Under the pieces are notes generated by a model that was given only the letters and a program-made list of their open reading frames with translations, did not search any database and had not been told where the DNA came from. From Hymenobacter terrenus (lineage in GTDB: Bacteria > Bacteroidota > Bacteroidia > Cytophagales > Hymenobacteraceae): DNA of 64,000 bases. This document shows positions 44,367 to 53,015 of this stretch, in pieces. The position numbers and the translations under genes were made by a program. The DNA is taken from contig NZ_LATM01000001.1 of NCBI RefSeq assembly GCF_000972495.1, positions 765,241 to 829,240 of the forward strand, given 5' to 3'. The first letter of the stretch is position 1. Every line of letters starts with the position of its first letter.

Positions 44367-45386
44367 ATGCCCACTTCTCCCGTCCGTTTTGCCATTTGTG
44401 GCGTGGGCCACATTGGCCGCCGCCACGCCGCGCTGGTGTCGCGCCACGATGGCGCCGCACTGACGGCCCTCATTGACGTGCGCACCGACTTGCAGCCTGA
44501 TTTAGCCGCCGAGTTTCCGGGCGTGCCCTTCTTCCCTTCCCTCGAAGAATACCTGCACATCGGCCCCGCCGCCGACGTCCTCACCGTGGCCACGCCCAAT
44601 GGCTGCCACGCCCCGCAGGCGGTGGCCGGCCTGCGCCACGGCCTGCACGTGGTGGTCGAAAAACCCATTGCCCTCACCAAAGCCGATGCCGAAACCATCG
44701 TACACACGGCGCTGCAAACCGGGCGGCTGGTGTTTGGAGTGATGCAAAACCGCTACTCGCCCCCGGCCGCCTGGCTCAAGCAGGTGGTGGACGAAGCCCG
44801 CCTCGGCCAGGTATACCTCGTGCAACTCAACTGCTTCTGGAACCGCGACGCCCGCTATTACAAATCCGGCGGCTGGAAAGGCACCCAGGCCCTGGACGGC
44901 GGCACGCTCTTCACCCAGTTCAGCCACTTCGTTGATTTACTCTACTGGGTATTCGGCGACATCACCAACGTGGCGGCCCGCTTCCGCGACTTCAACCACG
45001 GCAGCCTCACCGAGTTTGAGGACAGCGGCCTCGTCACCTTCGACCTGCTGCGCGGCGGCAGCGGCACCCTCCAATACAGCACCGCCGTCTGGGACCGCAA
45101 CCTCGAAAGCAGCCTCACCGTGGTGGCCGAACGCGGCAGCCTGCGCATTGCCGGCCAGTACATGGACAAGGTGGACTACTGCCACATCCAGGACTACCAG
45201 CTGCCCGCGCTGCCCCCCACCAACCCCGCCAACAACTACGGCGCCTTCCAGGGCTCGGCCGCCAACCACGTGCAAGTCATCGAAAACGTAGTGGACACGG
45301 TGCAGCATCGCAGCATTGCCACCACCAACGCGTTGGAGGGGCTGAAAGTGGTGGAGATAATTGAGCGGATTTATACGCTGCGGTAG
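44367..45386 (+). CDS. Gfo/Idh/MocA-family oxidoreductase, WbpB-like
   Basis: NAD-dependent dehydrogenase of 339 residues. The Rossmann motif is CGVGHIGRRHAAL (about 9-21), followed by the family EKP motif (VVVEKPIALT, about 95) and GGGTLFTQFSHFVDLLYWVFGD. The pattern matches dehydrogenases that oxidise the 3-OH of UDP-sugar acids (WbpB), which supply the keto-sugar for a DegT-type aminotransferase such as the one upstream. Its last 12 codons are duplicated 714 bp downstream (46065-46115). Confidence 0.87.
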   Translation: MPTSPVRFAICGVGHIGRRHAALVSRHDGAALTALIDVRTDLQPDLAAEFPGVPFFPSLEEYLHIGPAADVLTVATPNGCHAPQAVAGLRHGLHVVVEKPIALTKADAETIVHTALQTGRLVFGVMQNRYSPPAAWLKQVVDEARLGQVYLVQLNCFWNRDARYYKSGGWKGTQALDGGTLFTQFSHFVDLLYWVFGDITNVAARFRDFNHGSLTEFEDSGLVTFDLLRGGSGTLQYSTAVWDRNLESSLTVVAERGSLRIAGQYMDKVDYCHIQDYQLPALPPTNPANNYGAFQGSAANHVQVIENVVDTVQHRSIATTNALEGLKVVEIIERIYTLR

Positions 45387-45401
45387 CCGCTGCTACTTGG
45401 G
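45351..45401 (+). repeat. 51-bp direct repeat, first copy (3' end of the Gfo/Idh gene)
   Basis: Bases 45351-45401 are identical to 46065-46115. The copy covers the last codons and stop of the dehydrogenase and the following 15 bases. The two copies bracket the MNT-HEPN module. Confidence 0.92.
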
Positions 45402-45426
45402 CCGCTTTTCTGCGTAACTTGGACCG

Positions 45427-45759
45427 ATGCTACATACTGCCCTTCGCCCCTTCACGCCCCTATTGCAGGACCTGTGCCGCCGCTTCGGTGTGCAGCAGCT
45501 CTATTTGTTCGGTTCGGGGGTGACGGAACGGTTTGATGCGGCCCGTAGCGACGTGGATGTGTTGGTACAGCTGCTGCCTGCCGCGCCATTGACGCAAGGC
45601 GAAACATTGCTGGCCCTGTGGGCCGAGCTGGAAACCATATTGCAGCGCCGGGTGGATTTGCTAACGCCTGAGTCCTTGCAAAACCCTTTCCTGAAGGCGG
45701 AGATTGACCAGACCAAATACTTAATCTATGACGCCGCAGGGACAGAAATACCTGTTTGA
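45427..45759 (+). CDS. MNT-type nucleotidyltransferase (MntA-like antitoxin)
   Basis: A 110-residue minimal nucleotidyltransferase with the catalytic pattern LFGSGVTERFDAARSDVDVLV, that is GS followed by the paired Asp. MntA proteins neutralise HEPN toxins by AMPylating them. Its last 32 bases overlap the HEPN frame that begins at 45728, the normal layout of MNT-HEPN (type VII) toxin-antitoxin pairs. The antitoxin frame is intact while the toxin frame is broken. Confidence 0.85.
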   Translation: MLHTALRPFTPLLQDLCRRFGVQQLYLFGSGVTERFDAARSDVDVLVQLLPAAPLTQGETLLALWAELETILQRRVDLLTPESLQNPFLKAEIDQTKYLIYDAAGTEIPV

Positions 45760-46078
45760 TATTCGCCGGGCCATTGACTTGATTGAGATGTTCGTGGGCG
45801 ACACGCCCACCTTCGATGCCTACCACGCCGACCTGAAAGCCCGAAGTGCCGTTGACCGCCAACTCGGCATTATCAGTTAAGCCGTGAACCACTTACGGCA
45901 AATTGAGCCCGGCGCTGAACTGGCAAACACGAAGCAAATGATAGACTTCCGCAACCGCCTCATTCATTCTTATGACAACGTCAACGACACCATTGTCTGG
46001 GCCATTGTTCATAACCACTTGCCCGCGTTAAAAGCAGATGTCCAACAACGGTTAGGAGAAGGCAGTGGAGATAATTGA
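45728..46078 (+). pseudogene. HEPN toxin gene interrupted by an in-frame TAA
   Basis: ATG 45728 overlaps the MNT gene. The frame reads QKYLFDIRRAIDLIEMFVGD, stops at TAA 45878-45880 (context QLGIIS-stop-AVNHL) and continues open to TGA 46076 with the HEPN catalytic motif FRNRLIHSY. Family logic expects Glu or similar at the stop (IIGEAVNHL pattern). A GTG at 45884 could restart translation, giving a 64-residue piece that still holds the RNase motif. Confidence 0.85.
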
Positions 46079-46190
46079 GCGGATTTATACGCTGCGGTAG
46101 CCGCTGCTACTTGGGTAGCTGTTCTACGGTAATTTGAATCGGTGCCGCCGCTTGGGCATGCAGCAACTCTACCCGTTCCGTTTGCTATTC
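46065..46190 (+). repeat. 51-bp direct repeat, second copy, plus MNT gene remnant
   Basis: After the exact 51-bp copy (46065-46115) the match with the first locus continues at lower identity, then jumps to MNT coding sequence: 46143-46171 matches 45475-45503 in 25 of 29 bases (the CRRFGVQQLY region). This shows an older tandem copy of the whole dehydrogenase-end/MNT arrangement, now deleted internally. Confidence 0.8.
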
Positions 46191-46267
46191 GGCCGGCCAC
46201 ACAAAAGCGCCGAAACCTCCCGGCTCCGGCGCTTCTTCCGCTACTCAGGTGTTGGGCCCTGGGCGGG

Positions 46268-46957
46268 CTAGGCCTGCGGGGACGGGTTTATATCAGTCGA
46301 TTGCTCGGTGGGGTCGACGACGTAGTCGTTGTATTTGCTCACGTCGGTTTGTTTGAAGAGGCCCTGGCCGATGCCGCAGAGGGCCGCCAGCTCGTCGTAG
46401 AGGGCGTTGAGGGTGATTTGACGGGTTTGGGTGGTGCCACTGCGGGTGCTGATGGCCATGCGCTGCTGCCGCAGGGCCTCCCGATACTTCTCGTTTTCGG
46501 CGCCGAGGGCTTCCAGCTGCGCGGTGGTGAGGCCCTGGTCCTTGTACTCTTCCACGTGGGCCTGGGCCCAGTCGAGGAGGTGGCCCATGTTCACGTAGAA
46601 CTCACCTTCGCTGTCTTCATAGAGGGAAGAGCTGCCGAAGGCTTTGTAGGCGGCGCTGCGGTTGTCGTGTACGATGGCCACCTGGCTCATGACGGTGGCC
46701 ATGCCGCTTTCCACCACACCGCGCTGCCCGGCCACGGCGGCAGTGAGGTCCTGCTTCTGCTGGTCGAGCTGCACGTCGCTGGGCAGCTTGGCAGCGGCCC
46801 GGGTCTGTTCCCGGAACTTGGCCACGCGCTCGGCCTTCACGCCGCGCGTGAGGAAGGCCTCGGCATCGCGCTCCATAAAATCGGCCTTGGTTATGCAGGT
46901 GAGGATGAGGTCGCCCTGCGACATAGAGTAATTGGCTTTTACTTGTTCCTTTTTCAT
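46268..46957 (-). CDS. Hypothetical protein, helical
   Basis: A 229-residue soluble protein of unknown family, starting MKKEQVKANYSMSQGDLI and ending in VVDPTEQSTDINPSPQA. It is mostly alpha-helical with RQQRMAISTRSGTTQTRQIT and QLDQQKQDLTAAV stretches, and no signal peptide. The ATG at 46957 is chosen; the open frame continues upstream into a 21-nt repeat array (47098-47244), where openness is a by-product of the period and not evidence for coding. Confidence 0.65.
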   Translation of the reverse strand: MKKEQVKANYSMSQGDLILTCITKADFMERDAEAFLTRGVKAERVAKFREQTRAAAKLPSDVQLDQQKQDLTAAVAGQRGVVESGMATVMSQVAIVHDNRSAAYKAFGSSSLYEDSEGEFYVNMGHLLDWAQAHVEEYKDQGLTTAQLEALGAENEKYREALRQQRMAISTRSGTTQTRQITLNALYDELAALCGIGQGLFKQTDVSKYNDYVVDPTEQSTDINPSPQA

Positions 46958-47097
46958 GAAATGAGACAAACAAAACACGCCGTAAAGCCCGGCCGCTACC
47001 TCCTGAAAAGCAAGACGCGCAGCAATCTGAGAAAATAATTTAGTACTACAATACGCCGGTGAACGAGCACGAGGTGCTGAAGGGGCAGCAACAGTAT

Positions 47098-47244
47098 CCG
47101 TAGCCATGGTTTGGGTGCCGGTAGCCTCCGCTTGGCTTCTAGTAGGAGCCGCTTGAGGCACGGTAGGTTCAGCTGTTCCGGCCGTAACCTCCACTTGGGC
47201 TCCCGTACGGTCAGAAACCATTCCCGTACACTCAGAAACAGCAT
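47098..47244. repeat. Array of seven 21-nt units anchored by CCGTA
   Basis: Seven units of exactly 21 nt beginning at 47098, 47119, 47140, 47161, 47182, 47203 and 47224. Five of seven start with CCGTA or CGGTA; the rest of each unit is strongly diverged. The array occupies the 392-bp gap between the divergent genes at 46957 and 47350. Outside it the gap shows nothing else. Confidence 0.75.
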
Positions 47245-47349
47245 TTATTCCGATGATCATTGCACTATACACGGCAATAGTGGCACAATTGCCCCTCACC
47301 AGCCGGCGAGGGCTCGGCGCGTGAAGCCCGGCGGCCGTACCTTGGGGGC

Positions 47350-48000
47350 ATGCCTGACCTCCTCCCCGACCTGGCGGCCCGCTGGCACGCCCTCACCGCT
47401 CCCCTGTTGCCCGATGCGGCTCGCCGCGAGGCCGTTTTTCAGCAGCTGGCCGCCGCTTATGGCGCACCGGAGCGGCATTACCACACGTTGCAGCACCTCG
47501 CCAACCTACTGCATCGGCTCGATGCCGCGCCACTGCACGATGCCGTGGTGGTGCAGCTGGCAGTCTGGTTTCACGACGTGGTATACAGCGCCCTGCGCTC
47601 CGACAACGAGGCTCGCAGTGCCGGGCAGGCCCAGGAGTTTCTGCGCGAAACCAGCCTCGAACCGGCGCGGCGGCAGCGGGTGGCCTTCCTCATCGAGCGC
47701 ACCGCCGACCATACCCTGCCCCAACCGCCCGATGATACCGACCTGCTCTGGTTTCTGGATGCGGACCTGAGCATCCTCGGGGCGCCGGAGGCAGCGTATT
47801 GGGAATATGCCCGGCAGGTGCGCCAGGAGTACCGCCTGGTACCCGACTTGCTGTATCGGCCCGGCCGGCGCAAGGTATTAGCCAAAATGCTGGCTGCACC
47901 GGTCCTGTTCCAAACCCCGGAAATGCGGGCCGAGCTCGATGCCGCCGCCCGCCGCAACCTGACGGCCGAAATCGCCGCCTGGGACCGCGGCGGCCTGTAG
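47350..48000 (+). CDS. HD-domain metal-dependent phosphohydrolase-like protein
   Basis: A 216-residue predicted HD-fold hydrolase. Ligand motifs are RHYHTLQHLANLL (about 38-50) and the AVWFHDVVYS pair (about 70-79). Such proteins are often misnamed as receptor subunits in databases; the substrate is unknown. A TACCTTGG box lies 14 bases upstream of the ATG. Its stop codon TAG is the first triplet of the 59-bp repeat that follows. Confidence 0.8.
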   Translation: MPDLLPDLAARWHALTAPLLPDAARREAVFQQLAAAYGAPERHYHTLQHLANLLHRLDAAPLHDAVVVQLAVWFHDVVYSALRSDNEARSAGQAQEFLRETSLEPARRQRVAFLIERTADHTLPQPPDDTDLLWFLDADLSILGAPEAAYWEYARQVRQEYRLVPDLLYRPGRRKVLAKMLAAPVLFQTPEMRAELDAAARRNLTAEIAAWDRGGL

Positions 48001-48155
48001 GGTGGAGCCTTCGCTCCGCCGCGGCAACGGGCCATAGCAGCCGTCCCTCAACCCAACTGTAGGGCGGAGCCTTCGCTCCGCCGCGGCACCGGTCCGTAGC
48101 AGCGGTCTTTCAACCCAAAATGCGGCAACGGAGACGGAGCAAAGGCTCCGTCCTA
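47998..48155. repeat. Two tandem 59-bp repeats plus an inverted partial copy
   Basis: Units 47998-48056 and 48060-48118 share TAGGGYGGAGCCTTCGCTCC and the rest with a handful of mismatches. A partial inverted copy (GGAGCAAAGGCTCCGTCCTA, about 48136-48155) closes the block. The first unit contributes the stop codon of the HD gene. Confidence 0.85.
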
Positions 48156-48171
48156 CGGGCACGACGCGGCG

Positions 48172-49131
48172 CTACTTTCTCGCATCCACAAAATTCTGCA
48201 CGGAGTAGGCCACGCCGATGCTGAGGCCCTGCGAAAACTGCACTTCCCGGTCCTGGTCGTAGTCGTAGAGGGCGATGCCGGTGAGCGACACGTCCACGTA
48301 TTTACCCAATTTGGCGGTGAGGCCGAGGTCGAGGCGGTGGTCGATTTCCTTCGGCCTGATGTCTTTGTAATTGGCAAAAAGCAGGTAGCGGGCTTTCAGG
48401 TTGACGCTGGGGCTGATGTTGCGGTCGAGTTCCGCCAAGACCTGAGCAGCCAAAACTTCGAAGCGGGTATTTCGGCCGGGATTTACGCCGTAAGGCGTAT
48501 CGCCGAGCACGGCCACGAAGCGGTCGGCGCGGTTCACCACCGTCACGCGGGGCGCGAAGGGCGCCAGCCGCAGGTGGAAATAGGGGGCCGGGCGGTATTC
48601 GAAGCCATAAGCGGCCGTGATAAAGGCGGGGGCGAAGAAACCGGATACCAGCCGGGCGCGGTCGTTGCCGGCGGCGTCGGTGTCGTACTTGTAGCCGAGG
48701 GCAAACTGGGTGAGCAGGTTCAGCGACAGAAACATATTCCAGTGGGAGCTCATGGCCCAGCCGTACTTGGTGTCGAGGTAGAGGCGGTCCTGGCCTTTGC
48801 GGTAGCCCAGGCCCTTGGTTTCGGAGAAAGCAAAGAGAAAATCGGACTCGTTGTCGAAGCTGTGGGCGCCGAGCTTGCGGTTGGCCCGCAGGTTGGCCAG
48901 GGCATTGAACCCGATGGTGTTGACGCCCCCGCCGCGCCAGTTATTGCTGAGCAGCGACTGGTTGAAGCCGAGGCCGGTTTTGGCCGATTTGCGCCAGCGG
49001 GGCTCCGCGGGTGGGGCCGGCACGGCGAGGGGAGTAGCCGCAGTAGTCGGGTCGGCGGGCGGCGTAGTTTGGGCCTGAGCGGCAGCCGTAAGTGAGGCAA
49101 ACGCCAGCAATGAGGGTAATAAAAAACGCAT
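48172..49131 (-). CDS. DUF3078-family outer membrane protein
   Basis: A 319-residue exported protein, signal peptide about 1-20 (LTAAAQAQ), then a Pro/Ala linker and a beta-barrel-like region. The family hallmark is WRKSAKTGLGFNQSLLSNNWRGGG (about 47-70), followed by alternating strands such as YLDTKYGWAMS and the terminal SIGVAYSVQNF. DUF3078 proteins are Bacteroidota-specific and uncharacterised. ATG 49131 fits the signal peptide. Confidence 0.85.
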   Translation of the reverse strand: MRFLLPSLLAFASLTAAAQAQTTPPADPTTAATPLAVPAPPAEPRWRKSAKTGLGFNQSLLSNNWRGGGVNTIGFNALANLRANRKLGAHSFDNESDFLFAFSETKGLGYRKGQDRLYLDTKYGWAMSSHWNMFLSLNLLTQFALGYKYDTDAAGNDRARLVSGFFAPAFITAAYGFEYRPAPYFHLRLAPFAPRVTVVNRADRFVAVLGDTPYGVNPGRNTRFEVLAAQVLAELDRNISPSVNLKARYLLFANYKDIRPKEIDHRLDLGLTAKLGKYVDVSLTGIALYDYDQDREVQFSQGLSIGVAYSVQNFVDARK

Positions 49132-49332
49132 AGCAGTTGGAATAAGCGGCAAAGGACGCGCTTATCGGGCATTTGCGGGCCCCAGCTGCCGAGTAATTCC
49201 CTGGCGCGAAACTTTAAAGCGGTGGGAAGTTTTAGCAATGACCCAGCCCAACGAGCGTACAACAAACAACTGCGGACCCGCTGCAACACGGCGCCTCCCG
49301 CGCCCGCTTGTACTACTGCCCATCGGGGCCGG

Positions 49333-49340
49333 TATCTTTA
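49333..49340 (+). promoter_or_regulatory. -7-like box upstream of the AddB-like gene
   Basis: TATCTTTA differs from TAnnTTTG in the last base and ends 6 bases before ATG 49347; a TTGT lies about 21 bases further upstream. Confidence 0.4.
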
Positions 49341-49346
49341 CCCATA

Positions 49347-52300
49347 ATGCCAACCCACCCCACCACTTACCCCGTTTCCGCTCCCCCTGCGCCGTTTGCG
49401 GCCCCGGTTTCCTTCCTTGCCGCCACCGCCCGCGAGCTGCTGGACCGCTACGGCTCCGGCCCGCTCGACGAGCTGTCCGACATCGTGGTGGTGGTGCCCA
49501 CGCGCCGCGCCGTGGTGTATTTGAAGAACGAGCTGGCCCTGGCCCTGCCGGTGGGCGCGCCGCTGTGGGCCCCGCGCGTAGCCGCCATGGAAGACTACAT
49601 GGTGGAGCTGGCCGGCGTGCAGGTCGAAGAGCCCATTGCCCTGCAACTGCTGCTCTACGACATCCTCAAAGGCATCGACACGGGCCTTGATTTCGACCGT
49701 TTCGTGGGCTGGGCCGGGCTGCTGCTCAGCGACTTTTCCAACCTCGACCAGAACCTGGCGCCCACCCACAAAGTGTTCGAATACCTGAGCCAGGCCAAGG
49801 CCCTGGAGCGCTGGGACCTCGAAGCCCTGCCCGCCAATAGCCGGGCCGCCGCGCACTCATTCAGCTTCTGGGATCAGCTCGAACGGGTGTACCACGAGCT
49901 GCAGCGCCGCATGAAGGGCAACCACCTCGCCTACCCCGGCCTGGCCTACCGCCTGGCCGTGGAGAAGCTGGAAAAGAGCCTGAAAGACCCCGCCGCGCCC
50001 GAGCCCGCCCGCCACGTCTTCGTGGGCCTGGGCAATTTGTCGCGGTCCGAAGAAAAGCTTATCCGCCTGCTCATCGGGGCCGGCCGGGCCGAAGTCCGCT
50101 TCGATGCCGACCCGTTTTACCTCGACCGGGACTCGCCCAACCGGGCCGGCCAGCACCTGCGCCGCTACTTTCAGCAGTGGAATTTACCCCTCGAAAATAT
50201 GGGCGGTGGCGTGGAATGGCTGCGCGGCCAGCCCCACCACGTGCGCTACCTGGGTGTGGCCAACCCCAGCATGCAGGGCAAGCTGGCCGGCCAGCTCCTG
50301 GCCGAAGCCCGCCGCGAGCACCCCGATGCCACGGTGGCCATCGTGCTGCCCGACGAAACCCTACTCCTGCCCGTGCTCCACGGCCTGCCGCCCGACGAGG
50401 TACCCGATTACAACGTGACCATGGGCCTGAGCTTCCAGGCCACGCCCCTGTTCAACCTGGTCGATTTGCTGTTTGAAGTGCACCTCACCGGCATCCGCGA
50501 GGGCAGCGCCGAAACGGGGTACGGCGTACCCCGCTACCACCATCTGGCCGTCACGAAGCTGCTCTCGCACCCCTTCCTGCGCCGCTACCAGCAGTGGCAG
50601 GACCGCCAGCCCCACCAGCCCCAGTACCACGGCATCCTAGACCAGGTGTGCCGCGAAATCATTCGCATCAACGCCGTGCTCCTGCCCGCCACCGAGCTGC
50701 TGAAGCTCGGCGCGCACCACCCGCTCATCGAGGCGCTATTTAAAACCTGGAACAACTGCGATGACATCATTGCCGCCTGCCACACACTGATTGACTTGCT
50801 AAAGCAAGTGTATTCCGATAAGCAGGCGGGCATTGAGTCGGAGTACTTATACCTGTTTTATACGCTGATAAAGCAGTTGGACTCTGCTTTCGACTGCCGC
50901 GAGCAGCGCCTGTCGGTGCGCTCATTCCGACGGTTTCTGTACGAGCAGATGGGGCGCACCCGCCTCCCCTTCTCCGGCGAGCCCCTGGCCGATGTGCAGG
51001 TGATGGGCCTACTCGAAACCCGAGCGCTGGACTTCGACCACATCATCCTCCTCAGCTGCAACGAGGGCGTGCTGCCCGCGCCAAAAAAGCAGCAGTCCTT
51101 GTTTCCGTACGACGTACTCACCGAGTTCCGCCTGCCCACCTACGCCGACGCCGAGGCCATCACTGCCTACAACTTCTGGCGCCTGCTGCAACGCGCCGCC
51201 CGCGTCGACTTGGTACACGTGCTGCCCGGCGCCGAGGGCATGAAGAGCGGCGAACGCAGCCGGTTCCTGCTCCAACTCCAGAATGACTTGCTGCCCCAGA
51301 ACCCCCAGCTCCTGCTGGAAGACTTAACGGTGACCGTAAGCCCGCTTGCGGAAACCTCACCCCCTGACCCCTACCGGGCACGGCCCCTCTCCAAAAAAGA
51401 GGGGGCACCGGACATGCCGCTTGCGAGTTCAGCAATAGAATCGTCCTCACGAACCGGTGCCCCCTCTTTTTTGGAGAGGGAGTCAGGGGGTGAGGTTTTT
51501 CAGAACGACTTAGTTTTGGAAAAAGACCCCGAGATGCTGGCGGCCCTGCGCGGAGTACTCGAACGCAATATCTCTCCTTCTCGCCTCAACGATTTCCTGG
51601 CCTGCTCACTGCGCTTTTACTTCTCCAAAGTAGCCCGCTTCCGCGAAAACGAAGCCGTGGAGGAAACACTGGAAGCCAGCAGCTTCGGCACGATGGTGCA
51701 CGAGGCGCTGGAAAACCTCATGCGCCCCTTCGAGCAGAGCGCCCGCCTGATAACCGCCGCCGACATCCCCGACCTGGTAAAGCAGGCCCCCGCCGAAGTG
51801 CAAAAAGTACTGCGCCAGGAAGAAACTGAAAAGCATGCCCGCGCCGACGAAGGCCTGAACCACGTTTATGGCCAAGTGGCTACCCGCCTAGTGGTGCGCC
51901 TGCTCGAAAGCCTCCCCGAGCAGCCCGGCCTGCTTCCCCTGCGCCTATTTGGCCTCGAAGCCGAGCTGGCCGCCACCGTCTTTGTCGATGTGCCCGGCCA
52001 GCCCGAGCGCCTGGCTGTGCGCCTCTTCGGCTATGCCGACCGGGTAGACGAGCTGCCCGACGGCCGCCTGCGCGTGGTCGATTACAAATCGGGCCTCGTA
52101 AAGCGTACCGACCTGCAACTGCGCGGCTACCGCGACCGCCTCACCGCCGCCGAAGCCGTGGAGCGCCTCCTGCGCGAGGCCTCTTCCAGCGCCGACAAGG
52201 TGCGTCAGCTCTGGCTCTACCGCCTCATGCTGGCCCACACCGTGAAGCGCGAAACCGCCGAAACCGCCATCCTGTCCCTCCGCAACCTCGACGAAGGCCT

Positions 52301-52475
52301 GCTCTCCGCCGATTTAAGCTTCCTGACCGATGGCGGCCAGGATTTCGTGGCCGCCTCCGAAGACTTGGTGCGTAAAATCGTGCTGCAAATCCTCGACCCT
52401 ACCGAGCCCATCCGCAAAACCGACGACCTAACCAAGTGCGAGTACTGCCCGTACCGGGGCATCTGCGCAAGGTAA
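49347..52475 (+). CDS. AddB-like PD-(D/E)XK nuclease/inactivated helicase subunit
   Basis: Likely part of an AddAB-type double-strand break repair nuclease. The 1042-residue protein has an N-terminal helicase-like region (VVVVPTRRAVVYLKNELA, GLGNLSRSEEKLI), the line VMGLLETRALDFDHIILLSCNEGVLP, and a C-terminal RecB-type nuclease: GYADRVD, then VVDYKSG. Cysteines in FLACSLRFYF and CEYCPYRGIC fit the AddB iron-sulfur staple. Residues about 669-717 are an inserted, low-complexity segment encoded by a palindromic repeat. The AddA partner is not adjacent; an AT-rich orphan follows instead. Confidence 0.85.
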   Translation: MPTHPTTYPVSAPPAPFAAPVSFLAATARELLDRYGSGPLDELSDIVVVVPTRRAVVYLKNELALALPVGAPLWAPRVAAMEDYMVELAGVQVEEPIALQLLLYDILKGIDTGLDFDRFVGWAGLLLSDFSNLDQNLAPTHKVFEYLSQAKALERWDLEALPANSRAAAHSFSFWDQLERVYHELQRRMKGNHLAYPGLAYRLAVEKLEKSLKDPAAPEPARHVFVGLGNLSRSEEKLIRLLIGAGRAEVRFDADPFYLDRDSPNRAGQHLRRYFQQWNLPLENMGGGVEWLRGQPHHVRYLGVANPSMQGKLAGQLLAEARREHPDATVAIVLPDETLLLPVLHGLPPDEVPDYNVTMGLSFQATPLFNLVDLLFEVHLTGIREGSAETGYGVPRYHHLAVTKLLSHPFLRRYQQWQDRQPHQPQYHGILDQVCREIIRINAVLLPATELLKLGAHHPLIEALFKTWNNCDDIIAACHTLIDLLKQVYSDKQAGIESEYLYLFYTLIKQLDSAFDCREQRLSVRSFRRFLYEQMGRTRLPFSGEPLADVQVMGLLETRALDFDHIILLSCNEGVLPAPKKQQSLFPYDVLTEFRLPTYADAEAITAYNFWRLLQRAARVDLVHVLPGAEGMKSGERSRFLLQLQNDLLPQNPQLLLEDLTVTVSPLAETSPPDPYRARPLSKKEGAPDMPLASSAIESSSRTGAPSFLERESGGEVFQNDLVLEKDPEMLAALRGVLERNISPSRLNDFLACSLRFYFSKVARFRENEAVEETLEASSFGTMVHEALENLMRPFEQSARLITAADIPDLVKQAPAEVQKVLRQEETEKHARADEGLNHVYGQVATRLVVRLLESLPEQPGLLPLRLFGLEAELAATVFVDVPGQPERLAVRLFGYADRVDELPDGRLRVVDYKSGLVKRTDLQLRGYRDRLTAAEAVERLLREASSSADKVRQLWLYRLMLAHTVKRETAETAILSLRNLDEGLLSADLSFLTDGGQDFVAASEDLVRKIVLQILDPTEPIRKTDDLTKCEYCPYRGICAR
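51353..51497 (+). repeat. Palindromic element inserted in frame in the AddB-like gene
   Basis: Outer arms 51353-51368 and 51482-51497 (AACCTCACCCCCTGAC) and inner arms 51386-51411 and 51454-51479 are exact complements, with a 42-base loop. The element codes for the Pro/Ser/Glu-rich stretch between VTVSPLAE and FQNDLVLE and keeps the frame. Confidence 0.88.
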
Positions 52476-52557
52476 TTATGTTGCTACACTATTGGTGTAT
52501 CACGCATACTTCGAAGTGTAGCAACTCTGTTATCCACTCAAGCTTATAATTTAATTT

Positions 52558-52983
52558 ATGCTCACGACGCTAAACTCTAATAATTTTCATGATGGCATTG
52601 TGCAACACTTGATGGTGGATATCGAAACCCAGCAAACATTATTAAAATTGAAACAATGGAACTTGCCTGATAATGACCATTACACCATTTCAGAATTGAC
52701 CTTTAATGGCGTTGTATGGCAAGACTTTAAGCACTTCAGCAATTTTAATTGCTTGTCTGATATTGAAGTAGGAGACAGTTTTGAGGAGTTTGCTAAATAC
52801 AAAAATGACTATTTGATCAAGATGAGTGGCTATTTTTCAGTTGGGACTCTTGAAAGCATTAAAGCTGATGCTTCACTTAGCTATTATTATCTCAACTCAT
52901 CATCTGGACTCGATGGCTTCATCATATGCAGAAGACTTTCAATAGTTGAAACGCAGTATCAGACAAATTCCAACCGATACTAA
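52558..52983 (+). CDS. AT-rich hypothetical protein
   Basis: A 141-residue protein starting MLTTLNSNNFHDGIVQHLMV, with DIETQQTLLKLKQWNLPDND and YFSVGTLESIKADASLSYYY. No domain is recognised. Its base composition is clearly lower in GC than both neighbours, suggesting it arrived by transfer. The pattern of small acidic protein with Asp-rich beta strands could fit an immunity-type protein but that is a guess. Confidence 0.6.
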   Translation: MLTTLNSNNFHDGIVQHLMVDIETQQTLLKLKQWNLPDNDHYTISELTFNGVVWQDFKHFSNFNCLSDIEVGDSFEEFAKYKNDYLIKMSGYFSVGTLESIKADASLSYYYLNSSSGLDGFIICRRLSIVETQYQTNSNRY

Positions 52984-53015
52984 TAATTTACAGAGTAGTA
53001 CACTTTCATACAAAC

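Noticed and set aside
46958..47299. N-terminal extension of the hypothetical protein at 46268
   Set aside because: The extension runs through the 21-nt array where openness is a by-product of the period, and MKKEQV at 46957 is a natural start.
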